DNA of 64,000 bases from Artocarpus heterophyllus (lineage: Eukaryota > Streptophyta > Magnoliopsida > Rosales > Moraceae). The notes under the pieces are model-generated. The model was not told where the DNA came from. It saw nothing but the letters and a program-made list of their open reading frames with translations, and made no database searches. The translations under genes were made by a program, and so were the position numbers. This document shows positions 10,674 to 23,516 of the stretch, in pieces. The first letter of the stretch is position 1; each line of letters begins with the position of its first letter. The stretch is from contig CM046343.1 of the NCBI GenBank assembly GCA_025403435.1, positions 28,379,742 through 28,443,741 of the forward strand. Reading direction: 5' to 3'.

Positions 10674-11655
10674 TACCATTTCTTGCAAAAGCTTAAAGTT
10701 TGAAGATGTGGGCTAATTAACACCAATAATTTTTAACATAACAGGTAAGTCTTGGAGTTCCAAGTAGAGGAGCATTTACTCTTGGTGTTGATCCAAACAA
10801 TACAAAGCAACTTATGGCCTGGAGACCAGGGTTCCCGATTGGCGCAGTGAGAATTGGAAAGGGCAAAACTTTACCTACTTTCCTCACGACATAGGCTTTG
10901 GTATCTTTGAAAGTTTGAGGCTCATCTATATATCAACTGAAAATGAGAATTACTTTACTTATACTTTGACGTCTAATCAATATAATTTTTCATGGATTGA
11001 GATGAACTCTACTGGGACTATTCCCATCTTTATGGGCAATCTTGATTCTGGTGAAATTGGATATGGACCATACTGTGATGACGTAGAAAGTGGCAACAGT
11101 ACTCCCTAAGGTTGAATAAAACAGCAGCCATTTAAATGCAAAATTGGTGAGAAATTTGTGCACACACTAGGGGAAATGAATGAATGGGAAGGCTATGGCA
11201 ATTTTAGTAATTTTGGTCTTAGTGACTGTAGAGAGATATGTAGGAATAAATGTTCTTGTAAAGCTTATCGCTCTGCATCAGCTGATGGATCAGGTTGTTT
11301 GTTTTCAGAGGGTCAAAAACTTGGTAATCCAATCGTGCAAGAGATGGAATCTTTCTACTTTCGGAATATCCAGGACAAAAGGCTAATTAAGAGGGTGGTT
11401 AGCTGGGGGTGCTAGCTATAGGGCTTGACCGACGGGGCTGATGTGAGCTTTTGTCGTGGACTTCTTTTCTTTTGTAGACAATAAAAGAAGTAGACATATT
11501 TTATATATATGTTGCCCTATAATGGTGTCATTGTTGCTCTATTTGTTGACTTGTTATGCGGCAGAACCACCTATGGTTGAGTGCAAAAAAATTAGTTATA
11601 CTCTTATTTTACATAAAAAAAAATTTATAGTTTTGTCCTCGCTAAAATGTTGAAG

Positions 11656-12952
11656 GTATTTTTGCACCAAATCTCCCCTAAACTTTACCTGTTTGGTAAA
11701 TTAGTCTTTAAATTAAAAATTTTGATGATTCACTCTTAGAACTTTAGAATTCCTTGCACAACAAGTCCAATTGAAAACGGTATTAAAAATTTGACAGATT
11801 TTTGTCACTGACTTGCACGTGACTTTTATGAAGGGTATTCAATGTCCTTCTAATATATTAATAATAAAAAAGTGAACTATAAATAAAAAAAATTCTCCAA
11901 TCTCCTTCTCGAGAACTCAATCACCATGTCTTCCTCACTAGATCTCTTGGTGTTTAGCGCCAATCATCCTCCACCTTTGGATGCGCGTCAAGCTATAGGG
12001 TAAATCAACCATGCCGGTCCTCGCATACCCCATCGCCATGTGCAATATCGTTAACCTCAGATATTGTCTCATCGGTTGAGTTCCACGTCGATCTCAGCAA
12101 CGATTCCCACTTGGTGTCCCCTTTAGAATCTCCCTTGCCAGATCTAGCAACGTCCAATATAAATCATCCTCCACCTGAGTTGGAGGAGCAAATCAACCAC
12201 ACTGGCGCTCGTTACCCTGCCGCCATGTGCAGTGCCGTGAAGCCCCCAATGCTTTCTCGTTGGTCAAGGCCTGCGCCAATCTTGACGAGGAATCTCACAC
12301 ACAAATTTGAAACGAAGCCATGCAAGGATGGTTTGGGGAACTCAATTTCTTTCTCTTTTATTGCAATTTGTATAGGTTTAAGGGGAGAGAAAAAGAAAAA
12401 AAGGAACAAGAAATAGGTGTTCTAATGTTGTGATTTGTATGGGCCTAGGGAGGGGGAAAGAAAAAAAGAAACACGGGGTTTACTTGTGTAGTTTCAATGA
12501 AAATCTCTTATTTTTTGGTATGTTTTTATTTGTTATTATGATTTTAGGATCCTCGAATGCATGGAAACCAAGCAGTAATTTTGATTCCAAGCTTGGACGT
12601 GATTACTGATGAAGGTGATGATGAATATTGTTGTGTTTATGATTTTAGGTCTGGGTTTTGTTTGGGAAATTAAATTTGGAGACCTATTGCGATGGTGATT
12701 TGGGGGATCCAACCCGAAAAAAATTTCTTTTATTTTTTTGTTATTTCATAATTTGATAAAGACTATTACACCCTCCATTAAAAGTCAAGTGCAAGTCACG
12801 TGACAAAAATTTATTAAATTTTTGATAGCGTTTTCATTTGGACTTGCTATGCAATGAATTCTAAAGTTCAAAAAGTTGATTGCCAGATTTTTTAATGTAA
12901 GGATGAATTTGTCAAACAAGAAAAGTTCAAGAGATCTGGTGCAAAAAAGCCA
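11656..12952. mobile_element. Mutator-like element with about 200-bp inverted ends and a captured-looking core
   Basis: The left end (gtatttttgcaccaaatctc) and the reverse complement of the right end (gcttttttgcaccagatctc) align over about 200 bases, including gaactttagaattc and ttttgtcac...gacttgcac. Flanking gttgaag at 11649-11655 and gttgaaa at 12955-12961 could be part of a 9-bp target duplication. Long arms and such a duplication fit a Mutator-like element. The core (11920-12660) is less AT-rich and contains a partial internal direct repeat (catcctccacct at about 11965 and 12167). A frame at 12111-12416 is not a recognised protein and there is no transposase. Confidence 0.65.
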
Positions 12953-13236
12953 TAGTTGAAATATATCACTATGCCCACATTTTCTTAGAAAAAATTATAG
13001 TTTGTGATGCCACTTAATAATTAAAACGTATAACTATGTCTATATATTAAAAAATTATCACTAATTTCTTACATAGTGTTCCTACTAACAAAAACTTTTG
13101 GCTTTGCCATATATGCTGGCTTTGTGCTTATCAATAAAAGAAGTAGAAAAATAAATCTTAAAAAAGGTTTAAAACAGAACTTACTAGTAATTTGTTTGAT
13201 TAAATAAATCTATAATTTAAACTTGATTTTCTCTTA

Positions 13237-14345
13237 GGGTTAATTTTACTTTTGGCCCTGAATTATGTAATTTGTTTTATATTGACACCTAAACTTTAAA
13301 ACGTAGCAAATTATGCTCCTAAACTATTCAATTTCTCTTATTTTGTCCCTTTCTTACTATGTCTGTTAAATATTAACGGATTTGAGCCAATAGATTTACT
13401 TTTACTCTCCTAAACTATGCAACTTGTCTCATGTTGATCCCTAAACTTTAAACTGTAACTAATCACCCCTTAACTCTGAAACTTGTTCTATTTTGCCTAT
13501 TTAACTACTAAATCCGTTAAATATTGATGAATTAAGCCACATATATGTACATGATCGGTTTATAAATCGACGATCGATATTAAATATTTTGTAATCTACT
13601 TTCACTCATCTCAGACCGACAAATAGGGAATTTTATAAACAAATATACATTTTTCAACTTAAAAAAGACAAATTTTGAGGATATTTTTCATAATTATTGA
13701 GTCCAATTAAGCGAAGTATTCATTATTATGTCATTTATATAATTTTCAACCTTAAAATTTAGTCATAATATGACAAGTAGATTATATTATAGAATCTAAG
13801 TGTTGCTCTTGTTAGACACCTATATATCCATGTGTTTTTTTTATTTCCTCTGATTTTTTTATTTTAATTCATTTTAAATTATATGATAGAAAAAATTTGA
13901 TAAAACTTCTTGAGTAAAAAATAGTGAAACTTTTATCAACAAAATTATAAACAAATAATAAAACTTATATGATGGATAAATAGAATATGATATATTGATT
14001 TTAAAATATATGTTGAAAATATATATAGAATCAAAGGGTCAAGATGGTCATTCAGTCCAATCCATTAATATTTAATAGATTTAGTGATGAAAAGATCAAA
14101 ATGGGACAAGTTTTATAGTTCAAGGGTGTGATTTGTTATAGTTTAAAGTTTAAAGGTCAAAATAGGACAAGGTACATAGTTTATAGGCCAAAAGTGAAAT
14201 TATTGACTCAACTCCATTAACATTTAATAGATTTGGTAATGGAAGGACCAAAATGAGACACGTTTAATAGTTCAAGGGTGTGATTTGTTATGTTTTAAAG
14301 TTCAGAAGTAAAAATGAGACAAGTTGCATAGTTCAAGGGTCTTTT
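13237..14345. mobile_element. Foldback element with duplicated inverted arms
   Basis: The left side repeats phrases of the type cctaaactttaaaac and gcaacttgtctcat. The right side carries their reverse complements (gttttaaagttcag, gagacaagttgcatag). Each side has the phrase block about twice (13237-13385 and 13388-13520; 14061-14205 and 14206-14345). The middle is AT-rich with no gene. Confidence 0.6.
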
Positions 14346-14892
14346 CTATTGTCTTCTCTCTTTATAACTTCTCCGACCAACACAATTTCCTAAATTAAGG
14401 TATACAAGAAGAAGTAAAACAAAACTAGTGCTACTAAGAATTATAGTAGATCACTTAGTGTTACAGTCATGAATTTGCTTCCTTTCAAATTTTAACAACG
14501 ATCTTATATTTGGGGCACACATTTGTTAAATCCTCACGACGATCTTATAGAAAAGGTTAATTCTTGTAATTTTCTATGTAAGGTAATAATTTATCAGAGC
14601 ACTAAATTAGAGGCCACAACTTAACAAAACTAACATAGATGGTTGTTGATTAAAACATTCAGATTACTTGCCCATTATGTAGTTCTTTAAGTACAAGAGT
14701 TTGTGGGTTAAGTTATATCCAAACCATCTTCTTCTTTTTTTCAAGATGTCAATTAATTTGACTACGAGAGTGTTTGAAAATCAAATTAAAATTTGAAGTC
14801 AAAATTTAAATACTATAGCATATAAAAGTATATTGTAGCACTTGAAACTTTAATATTAAAACTTGGTTTCAAACACTTTCTATGAATTTCAA

Positions 14893-15170
14893 TCAAACGA
14901 CATAATCTTAACTCTAATCTTAAAAAAAAAAAGAAAAAGAAAAAATGGAAGGCACAAAATGCAAAGATTGCTTTCTATGCAACAAGATTCTGTCTTCTCC
15001 CGTGCCACTCTTTCCATCGGCTCACAGGTAGTAGACTAATAGCCCACTCATATTGACTTCAGTCATCGTCGTCAACCTTTCAATGCAAATTGAATTGACT
15101 AAGCTCATTAGGCGCCATATGTTAATGGTTTAGTGAGCCTCCGTTTTTTTTTTTTATTTGAGGCAGTTTT
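14893..15170 (+). repeat. Duplicated block, copy 2 (partner at 6097-6300)
   Basis: This copy has the same word order as 6097-6300, with about 70 extra bases after the ggtagtag point. No coding content is recognised. Confidence 0.65.
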
Positions 15171-16268
15171 TGCATGCTTAGAATTATAGGTGAAACCAAA
15201 ACTTTGAATTTAAAATATTATAATATTTAAATTTTATGAGAGAAAATACAATAAAAAATTTATTTTCAATAAAAACTTTTTAGTTTGAATTTTATTTCAA
15301 AAATACAAGTGATGGTGGCAGTTTGGTTGGATGTGACCCTTCAACCATCCAACTCAAATAGAGAACACCCCTTGTTAATGTTACATTAGGCGCCAAAAAT
15401 AATAATAATAAATTTGTATCTCTAGTGATTTTTGAACAAATGACATATTGCTCTCTTTTATACTCTTATGTATAAGAATGCTACTTTAAATACTTTAGTT
15501 TATAATGCATATGTTATGAAATAAAATGAATTGAAATGAAATAAAAATCCTCTCTTCCATGACGGGCCCTATGCCAGGCCTACAAGCCGCGCAAGTGTTG
15601 GGCGAAGAAAATCGTTTAGTTGTCAAAGGACAGCACATTTCTGGCACTTTCCGAGTCATTGTCTACTAAGAGAATTGCCAAGTGGGCTTCTGACCCATTT
15701 CAGGACCCCAAAGAATCTTTTAAAGAGGCCCTCACACTCAACTTTGAAGTGGAGCTCAGTTTAATCATTCTGAACAAAAGTTGCCTTTTTTATTTTAATT
15801 GTTTTTGGTAATAAAGCAACTTTTTGAATTTGTTTATTTATTTCTCATCTTTTCTTTCTTTATTTATTTCTCATCTTTTCTTGCTTTAATGGGGCTTCTA
15901 TTTTGAGAAATTAAAATAGTGAGAAATTTATAACCCATTTAGATTGTTAGCTCGAACTGAAATGTTTGAAATTAAGACCTCAAAGCAATTTAAATTTAAA
16001 AAAAGACACTGTAGTAAAATCGATTTGAATTAAAATGAGTTGAATTGAACATGAGTTTTCAAACAGGCTACTATTCTCCTAATTTTGTGGTAACCATCTT
16101 AAATATTTCCCATTAATAATGTGACATATACTTATTGACGCGCTTTTAACACGAGAAGAAAAATATTCGTGGGAACCTTTCAGGTGCGTGAAGGAGCAAT
16201 TTGAAGTGACTAAAAGGTGGCTATAGGACATGAACAATCCAAGGAATATTTCCAAATTCACTAATAAT

Positions 16269-16271
<3 letters not shown>

Positions 16272-16317
<46 letters not shown>
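16272..16317. repeat. (TA)n microsatellite, about 46 bp
   Basis: An uninterrupted alternation of T and A. Similar but shorter TA runs lie near 28567, 37649, 39799, 43070, 46759, 49840, 49911 and 53928. Confidence 0.95.
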
Positions 16318-16321
<4 letters not shown>

Positions 16322-16830
16322 GACATGGTGCCTAGTATTATGTAGGCGATAGCTTAGTGTCTTCTAGGTAAGTGACAGCTAAGCTGTGGCCATAAGGACA
16401 CCACCATTTTTTTTTTTCTAGCAAAAAAATGATTTGTACCAAATATGAATGGTTATGAAGTAAGAATTGGAGAAATTGATTTGGGATAAATTAAATTTAG
16501 GAATATATACGTTAGGGAAAAGAAGAAGTGGGTGAGAAAAGTTTTCAAATTTGTAAGCTTATTTCAAGCAAGATTGCCCAGATTGTGACAAAGGCGCATG
16601 AGTGCTTGGTGATGATATGTTTATCAAACCCTAGTAACTTTTAATATATGCCTCTCCTTTAATTTTAAGGAATTTACAAAACAAAATGGAGGGCAAAGAC
16701 AAACGAAATTTGGAAAAAGGATTATGGGTAATATTTAATTTAATTTTCAAGTTCAAGACATCCCTTCTTTTATCTAAAATGTTGGTTTGTTCTCTACTTG
16801 CCTTGATGCTATTTGTCTTGGAAAGTTAAG

Positions 16831-16954
16831 AGCGTGTTTGGCTAAGGGTGGTTCATACTACAAACTTAATTATGAACAGTATAAAACTCTTATATGTTAC
16901 AGTAAAAAGAAAATGCTACAGTAAAAACGGTTCCCACCACTAGCCAAACACCCT
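16831..16954. mobile_element. hAT-like MITE
   Basis: The ends are gcgtgtttggctaagggtgg and its inverted partner (ccaccactagccaaacaccct). The inner tract ataaaactcttatatgttacagt matches other copies in the window. It has no coding content. Confidence 0.65.
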
Positions 16955-17384
16955 ATAAATTTTTACCTCAAGAAGGGAACAAATGATTAGTTTCTCCTAA
17001 ACTAAAACAAAATCACATAGATACTACACATTTCACATGATATAACATGTATATAAAAAAATATTCAAATTACTACCATTATGAGAGAATCATGAGATTA
17101 ACTGTAATTAAAATCAAAGAAGCATATATGATGATATTATAATTCCCTTCCATCTATAGAGAATAATTCTATGGGTAGAAGATGCTTAGAAGCCACCATT
17201 TTGAGTTTATATTAATAAAAGGTAAACAATTATAAATATTACAATTCACATAAAATTTTATTTATATTTGTTTCTTTTCCTACTTTGTTCCATTATCTTA
17301 AAAGTAAAGACAGTACCTATAGGATCATATTATAAAATCTTATCGCTTCCTCTAATTAGGGATCGTGTTATATTGGTGTTTTAG

Positions 17385-17490
17385 AGCATGTTTGGCTCAC
17401 TGTATTGTAGTATATTATATTATATTGCATTGTATTGTATTATATACAAAAAATACAATACAATACAATACGGTCTACCAAACAAGCCCT
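17385..17490. mobile_element. Hairpin MITE built on a TGTAT/ATACA repeat
   Basis: The left side (gcatgtttggctcactgtat) runs into tattgcattgtattgtatta, and the right side mirrors it (aatacaatacaatacaatac, then accaaacaagccctta). The two arms can form one long hairpin. A near relative lies at 43589-43690. Confidence 0.6.
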
Positions 17491-19412
17491 TAGTGGTGTT
17501 AGATACAACAATAAAAAATAAAATATACAATTGCCTTTTCAATTATTTCTACAATTGTTTAAAATTTATTATAATGTGCAAGAAATTACTATTGAGATTT
17601 TTTTTTCTTTTTTCCAAATAAAGGTATATTTTTCCTATTAGTATTGTTTTATACACGTCGTAGACATATCATGTCTTAATTATTTTATTATAAACTATAG
17701 AGTTTGAATTCTATATTAATGTTAAAAATTATTGTTATTATTATTATTATTATTTTAATTGTTATTAATTTCGTCGAGTTAGTGATGGAATATCAACCGT
17801 CCTATAACTATCTATTCGATGGACATATTAAAGGTCAAATATTTTCAACTCTAATTTGAAATTTAGAAAATCGAATTTCTTCTATAAAAACTCCTATTTT
17901 TAGGGACATTCCAAGTAATATCGATTCTGTCAACATCCCACAAGTATTGTTCAGTAATAATTTCTGCGCGTCTGTACTCTTCTTAAATCATTAGTACGTA
18001 CGACCAACGTACATAATTAGCCTGCACTTCTGCTTTAAATAAACCTATTTATATACTTGGGGTGGGGGGAGGGGTGGGTTTAATAGTTTTTTTTTAAAAT
18101 TAATGTTGTTATTATTAATAATTTGATATAAATTTAATTGTTGTAATAAAATAAATAGTTGATAAAAAATATATGATAATTAATAAGATTAAATTTATAT
18201 TATGTTATATAATCAATTGTTGTAAAATATACCCATATTAAGAATATAACTATCAAAAAACTATGAAAAATAAGTTCAAATATTGTTTTGTTAATGTATC
18301 TTCTTGTACAAACAGAACTATCAGGTAAGGTAAATTAAATATCTTATAATAGTTTAATTCTCTATAACTTTATTTATAGCCAGCTAATTATAAGATTATA
18401 TTCAAGTATCACAAATTTATTAGTTGGACAAAGAATGAAACAGAAAAAAAATAAATAAATAAAAAAGAAGAAGAAGAAGACAAGAGATGCGCCCAATTAA
18501 TTCATTATGTTTTTATATATATGACTAAGATTCTCTGCTCTACCCTTTGACTGTCGGAAGGGCCATATTGAACCCATTAATATTAATTGATACTTAGTGG
18601 CTCGAAATGATGGTGCACATCGGCACATGTCATTTTTATATCATATAATTTATTTCTCCACAAATTCTTTAATTAAATTAAATATTATAATCCAAAGATT
18701 CTCTTTTTCTTAATGCTTGAGATAAAGAAATACTCAAAATCACCAACACAAGGCCTAATTAGTTGCAACATAAGAAAATATAAATTTGGTATATAAAATT
18801 TCTCTATCTATACACAAATAGATACATAGTACCTGTTGTGTGTAGTGATTCTCAAGGATAGTTAAGAGAAAAGGAAGATCTTCCAGAATATATGTTCTCC
18901 TTTGCATCAAAACCCAGCTTTTTCATTTCCCATTATTATTTTTCTTCAATTCTTTTATTTTCCTTCCTTAAGCCCATCAAATCCAAATTACCCAAATGCC
19001 TATTGAAGCTGATATTCCCTTCAGATTGTCAGCAAACATTTGGTGGTTTGACCCACGTTTCAAAGCATAATACCATATCATCACGTGAATATATTTTGAT
19101 ACTATTCCCTGTCCAAAGGGTATTATTAACTATAGTTTAAAAAACAAGTATCGCAAGTCCACTGAATTGTTATAGGGGAAAACTGCTTACATGGGATTTG
19201 TTGTTTTAGCTACGGCAAAGTTTTGGAATATATTACGTACCAAAGAGATAAACCTCAAGGAAGAGATGCTTTGTGATGCCACAGTGGAATATTATTTCTC
19301 TTAGCTAGATAGATAGCTTTGTGTTTGAGTTTTCCTCTTATATTGATCTTTCTTAACAAGTTTATTATCATACATAATTAGTTATATAAATAGTTGGTTA
19401 CAAGTTGTGGTT
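17491..19412. other. AT-rich non-coding DNA and likely HIPP promoter
   Basis: No coding feature is supported. A TATATAAATAG sequence at 19384-19394 resembles a TATA box, but it lies only about 20 bases before the chosen ATG, too close for a normal start site. The used promoter is therefore probably further upstream, or the true start lies elsewhere. Confidence 0.45.
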
Positions 19413-22046
19413 ATGGGTACGTTTATAGAGAGAGCTTTTGGTTTCATATTATCTTCCATTGCTTATTGTTACTTTCGCTATCAAGATACGCACCCCAAAA
19501 GCGTCCACCACCACCACCATCATCAGCACCACCACAACATCAAACACAAAATGCCCAAGAAGTGTCGTCCTCTTTCTTTGCAGGTTCGCTTTCATGATCC
19601 TAATGATATAAGTTTTTTTTTTTTTGGTGATATATGTATGTATGTATGTATATGTGTCTTTGATCATCAGTTTTGGGTATCTATTTTTTTGGGTCAAAAC
19701 AAGGGTCTTCAATATTTTCATGTTTTGCTCCCTTTCAACTTGCTTGCATGCTTCTCTTCTATCTCTATCACTTGTTTTCAGGCACACCTTAATTATACAA
19801 CATATATATATTATATATGTCATATTTGATGAGTTTTATTCTCTGCTCAACTAAAGGGGGAAGTAAAATAATAAAGAAGTGATTTTCTCTTCCTATGTAT
19901 AGAGTTTTCGGGTCTATTTGTGTGTGTGTGTGTGTTAGGTTATTTTTCGGAAATATTGACTATGTTTTACCATGAATTATATATATGGTCCAAACACATA
20001 AGACGATGAACAAGAGAAAAGCTTCCTTTTGTTTTATCCTTTGAAGAAAAGTTTTCTTTTCTTTTCTTTTCTTTCCTTTTTCTTTTTTCGCATCGTGAAG
20101 AAAGGGTTTCAAAACCAGACAATAAGAAACAACTTACCGAGAGACAAAGTACTTGATCCAAAAACCTATTCAACTAGCTATCTGTTAACATGAAAGATCT
20201 TTTTTTTTCTTTTCTTTTTTCACCATAAAGAGTTATGCTATATTTCGTATTTTAGTAGCCTACTTCAAATTATAATTTTATTGTTCAAACCAATTTTGTT
20301 ACAATATTTTATCTTCTAAAATTTAAATTCCAAACCAATTTTAGTTCAACCTTTTAGTTTGAAATACGTTTCCAAATACTACATTAGCTAGTTAGCTATG
20401 TTAAGCCGATAATTATAAGACAGTTGTCCCTAATTAATGGAGGATCCATATTAATTTCAAAAATCTAGCAGCTACTATGAACTTGAAGGCAACTATTCTG
20501 TAAACCAATACAAAGTGGCCGCTAAGAATCTCCATTTTGGCGTACATGATATTTTATTTACGCCTCTATAGATTGAATCAAGGTTTCTAGAACGTTACAT
20601 ATAGTAGTGGAAATTTGAAAAAAAAAAAAAAAAACTCTTATCCTTTAGGGAGAATATAAGAATCTATATTTTTATATAACAAATAATTAATTAAGTTTAA
20701 GCTACGTTGATTCTGCATATGCCTTTTATTAATCCCCTTTTACATCTAAGTTTACCTGCAACTACAGAAAGCATAAAGGAATATCTTCAAAAGAAGAAGA
20801 GGAAAAAGCAGAAAGATAATAAAAGATATATGGAATCACCAATTAAAAACTTTTTAATAAAACAAATCGGCCGTGTGAATCCCGAGTGACCAATATTTAA
20901 TATCTTTTTATTATAATAATTTTGTGCAGTCTGTGGACCTCAAAGTCAGGATGTGCTGCACCGGCTGTGAACGAGTAGTCAAAAGAGCCATTCATAAACT
21001 TAGAGGTAAAAAAAAAAAAAAAAAAAGTTATTCTTTCCTTTGATATTAATTTTCTTTGATTACCTTTATATATGTAAGTAATTTCCAATCATTGCTCATT
21101 AGTGTCTTATTTTTGTGTAATTACACACTAATTAGTAATATAAAAAAACTGGGAACTGTTGAAGTAGTTCTAATATTTCATCGCTAATTTTAAGCACTAA
21201 TTAACATCCCAATCAAGTTTTGTGGTATCGTACGTAACGGGGTCACATTGCTCTTAGTAGGAGGGACATAAGTTACGACACACTATCATAGATTGTAGTG
21301 GAGGCATGAAGCTACATGTTATACTGTTAGTAGGCGCATGTGGCCCCACTCAAATTTTAATTCTCACGTCAATGTATAAAATTATATTTATAGTTATAAA
21401 TATATATACATATATATGGCCTCATTTATTAATAATAGATAATTCAACTATATACTTCATTTATGTTTGCCCCTACTGGAAAAAAAAAAAAAACCGTAAA
21501 CTGATAGAATATTGGATGAAAAAAAAAGTAAAAAAAATTATGTACAAGGCTACTTCTATCTAGTGGCACCATTTAGAGCTTTCGTTCCATCATACATGAG
21601 AAAAGAACATGCATTTTAAAATGGCACCAGTAGTGCGCTTTTTTGCTCTCTCTCTCCCTTTTTTTTTTTTTTTTTTTTTTCACCCAAGTGTTCATTAATC
21701 ATCTATTTTTGACTTTTTGATAGGGATTGATTCAGTGGAGGTAGACCTAGAGCTGGAAAGGGTGACGGTGGTCGGCTACGTCGACCGAAACAAGGTGCTC
21801 AAGGCGCTGAGGAGGGCGGGGAAGCGGGCGGAGTTCTGGCCGTACCCGAACCCGCCATTGTACTTCACTTCTACAAGTGACTATTTCAAGGACACAACAA
21901 ATGAGTTCAGGGAGAGCTACAACTACTACAGGCATGGGTACAATGTTGGGGAAAAACATGGGACCCTCCCACTCACTCATAGGGGAGACGACAAGGTCAG
22001 CAACATGTTCAATGATGACAACGTCAACGCCTGTTGTCTCATGTAA
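19413..22046 (+). CDS. HIPP: Heavy-metal-associated isoprenylated plant protein, three exons, 189 residues
   Basis: HIPPs are plant metallochaperone-like proteins that bind heavy-metal ions through an HMA domain and are anchored to membranes by a lipid on a C-terminal CaaX box. Exons are 19413-19583, 20930-21005 and 21724-22046. Both introns obey GT-AG, phases agree, and the joined frame is open. Exon 1 begins MGTFIERAFGFILSSIAYCY, perhaps an amphipathic or membrane-near segment, and has a His-rich run at residues 32-41. The HMA domain covers about residues 59-125 with the metal motif M65-C-C67-T-G-C70 in exon 2. The fold continues in exon 3 (VEVDLELERVTVVGYVD, then RRAGKRAEFWPYPN). The protein ends in CCLM, a CaaX signal. 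I chose ATG 19413 because upstream in-frame codons include no other ATG. The splice pattern (second intron inside the HMA domain) is usual for this family as I know it. I do not assign a HIPP number. Confidence 0.92.
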
Positions 22047-23155
22047 TTAATTACTAAATTAATCATATATATATATATATATGCATGTACATATAAAATA
22101 TTATAATGTTGCATGCATCATGTAATCATCAGCATCTTATAATAATTTTTATATGTACTACTTTGGCTTTAAATATATTATTGTTGATTATGAATGTAAT
22201 ATGGTTTGGACGGTACATAGCGTGGGATGGATTAATCTTTGTGCATTAATCTTCACGTATCATCAAAGAAAAATCAAGCATAATTCTACATAGTTATAAC
22301 CTCATCGTTTTATAAAAGTGTCCTATTTATAAGATATAAGTAGGCCTTATGAATAGGATCCATCTAAGATAGGCTTGTAGCTTTATGGAGACAAATAATT
22401 CTGATTATCATCAGATCGTGTGTATGCAATCGATCGGAGAATATATTCAATGGAATAGTACTTTTTCATTTTTTTTTTTAATTTTTTGCATGCAAGTCAC
22501 GTTGCTTTTAGAAGTGTCGGATTTGGATTTGATATATATTCTGTAATCCGTGATTCAGAATAATCAATTTGCCATCTCATTGTGCGATCTGTGTTATGCA
22601 CGATGGTGGTCATAATATACAAATATGTACACACATATATGTATATAGTGATTTGGATATTTTCACTGAAAAAAAAAGTTGCAAAAGCAAGTGTTGGCAT
22701 TCTGACGCTTAAATTAACAAGGTTGTTCTATTAGGCATTTGATTAAGGCTCCATTTATTAAGATCCCAATTGATCATATCTATTTATTATATTTTTACAC
22801 TGTAACTATAAAAGATGATTCCAACTACTTTTGTTAAATGGACGCTAAAAGAGTCACTAACAAGCTAGCAAGTAGGACAGGCCTTGGCAGCCCAGCTCAC
22901 CCTAAGCAAGTTAGGCAATTGAACAAGACCCCATCTTAAATTAGTCCCCAAATTAATTATATCTATTTATAATTCTGATTTTATATTATCGGAATCTTGA
23001 AAAAGGCTCTTTTGAAGAGACTGTGAAATCTGATTTTGTGCATGTAAACAACCATAATTTCGTTTAGGAGATCAATTGTTAAAGTTTCTTTCGATAAACA
23101 TTAAAATTAATACAAGTCATATTTAATATCAGTTTAGTCGCAAGATTAAAGGCTT
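22047..23155. other. 3' region of the HIPP gene and AT-rich spacer
   Basis: The first 150 bases contain TA repeats and probable 3' UTR. The rest has no gene, and short frames on the - strand (22497-22700) are chance. Nothing else is recognised. Confidence 0.5.
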
Positions 23156-23282
23156 GGTAATACTAATAGCCCCTAAACTTTATGGTCTCTCTTACTTTAT
23201 CCCTTAAACTTTAAAAATCAACGCTTTACCCTTTGAAAGGGTGGTGAGAACCGTTGGTTAGAACCATTTTTAATGTAGCATG

Positions 23283-23439
23283 TGAGAGCTTTACATTGTA
23301 GTGATTTTTTTTATTGTTACTGTAGCATGTGAGAGCTTTACACTGTTTATAACTAAAAAAGTGGTGGGAACTATGGTTCTCACCACCCTTTCAAACACCT
23401 GGTAAATTTTTAAAACTCTTCACTTTATTTATTGAACTT
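23283..23439 (+). repeat. 157-bp direct repeat, copy 1
   Basis: By eye this is base-for-base identical to 23517-23673, with a period of 234 bases. It covers the right half of a hAT-like MITE plus the adjacent arm of the foldback element. Confidence 0.9.
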
Positions 23440-23516
23440 ATTGTAGTGTAAATTTTTAAACACTTTATCTCATAACTTTATCTCTTCACTTTATCTCTCA
23501 CTGTTTGTAAAACATA

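Larger units (their letters stand above)
9694..11560 (+). pseudogene. G-type lectin S-receptor-like kinase pseudogene lacking its kinase domain
   Basis: Intact members are plasma-membrane receptor kinases with a signal peptide, mannose-binding (B-lectin) domain, S-locus glycoprotein region, PAN domain, membrane span and Ser/Thr kinase. Here ATG 9694 opens a hydrophobic signal peptide. A frame change near 9780 is followed by the lectin domain in another frame (FFSPFYSGNRYLGIQY, VVWVANPENPLTD). A TGA at 10088 interrupts just before WQSFDHPTDTFLPGMK, and another stop follows at about 10172. After an intron (about 10194-10743) the S-locus region resumes (GAFTLGVDPNNTKQL; the segment with ENWKGQNFTYFP is in a shifted frame). 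A Cys-rich PAN region (CREICRNKCSCKAY) ends near 11390, and a membrane-span-like remnant lies at about 11480-11560. No kinase exon follows. Two MITEs sit in the intron. The gene is clearly dead. Confidence 0.9.
14346..16830. other. AT-rich non-coding stretch with repeat copies
   Basis: This stretch holds the second copy of the 6.1-kb block, a hAT-MITE-like tract at about 14765-14890, a tandem tttatttatttctcatcttt duplication near 15833-15880, and a TA microsatellite. A 63-codon frame at 15620-15811 lies in a slightly GC-richer patch (15555-15770) but resembles nothing I know. No gene is supported. Confidence 0.45.

Noticed and set aside
15620..15811. 63-codon frame in a GC-richer patch
   Set aside because: It does not begin with ATG and its end is Phe/Leu-rich AT sequence. 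No similarity is recognised.
19449..19823. 124-codon - strand frame over HIPP exon 1
   Set aside because: It crosses a real exon-intron junction and reads through TA/TG repeats. It is a shadow.
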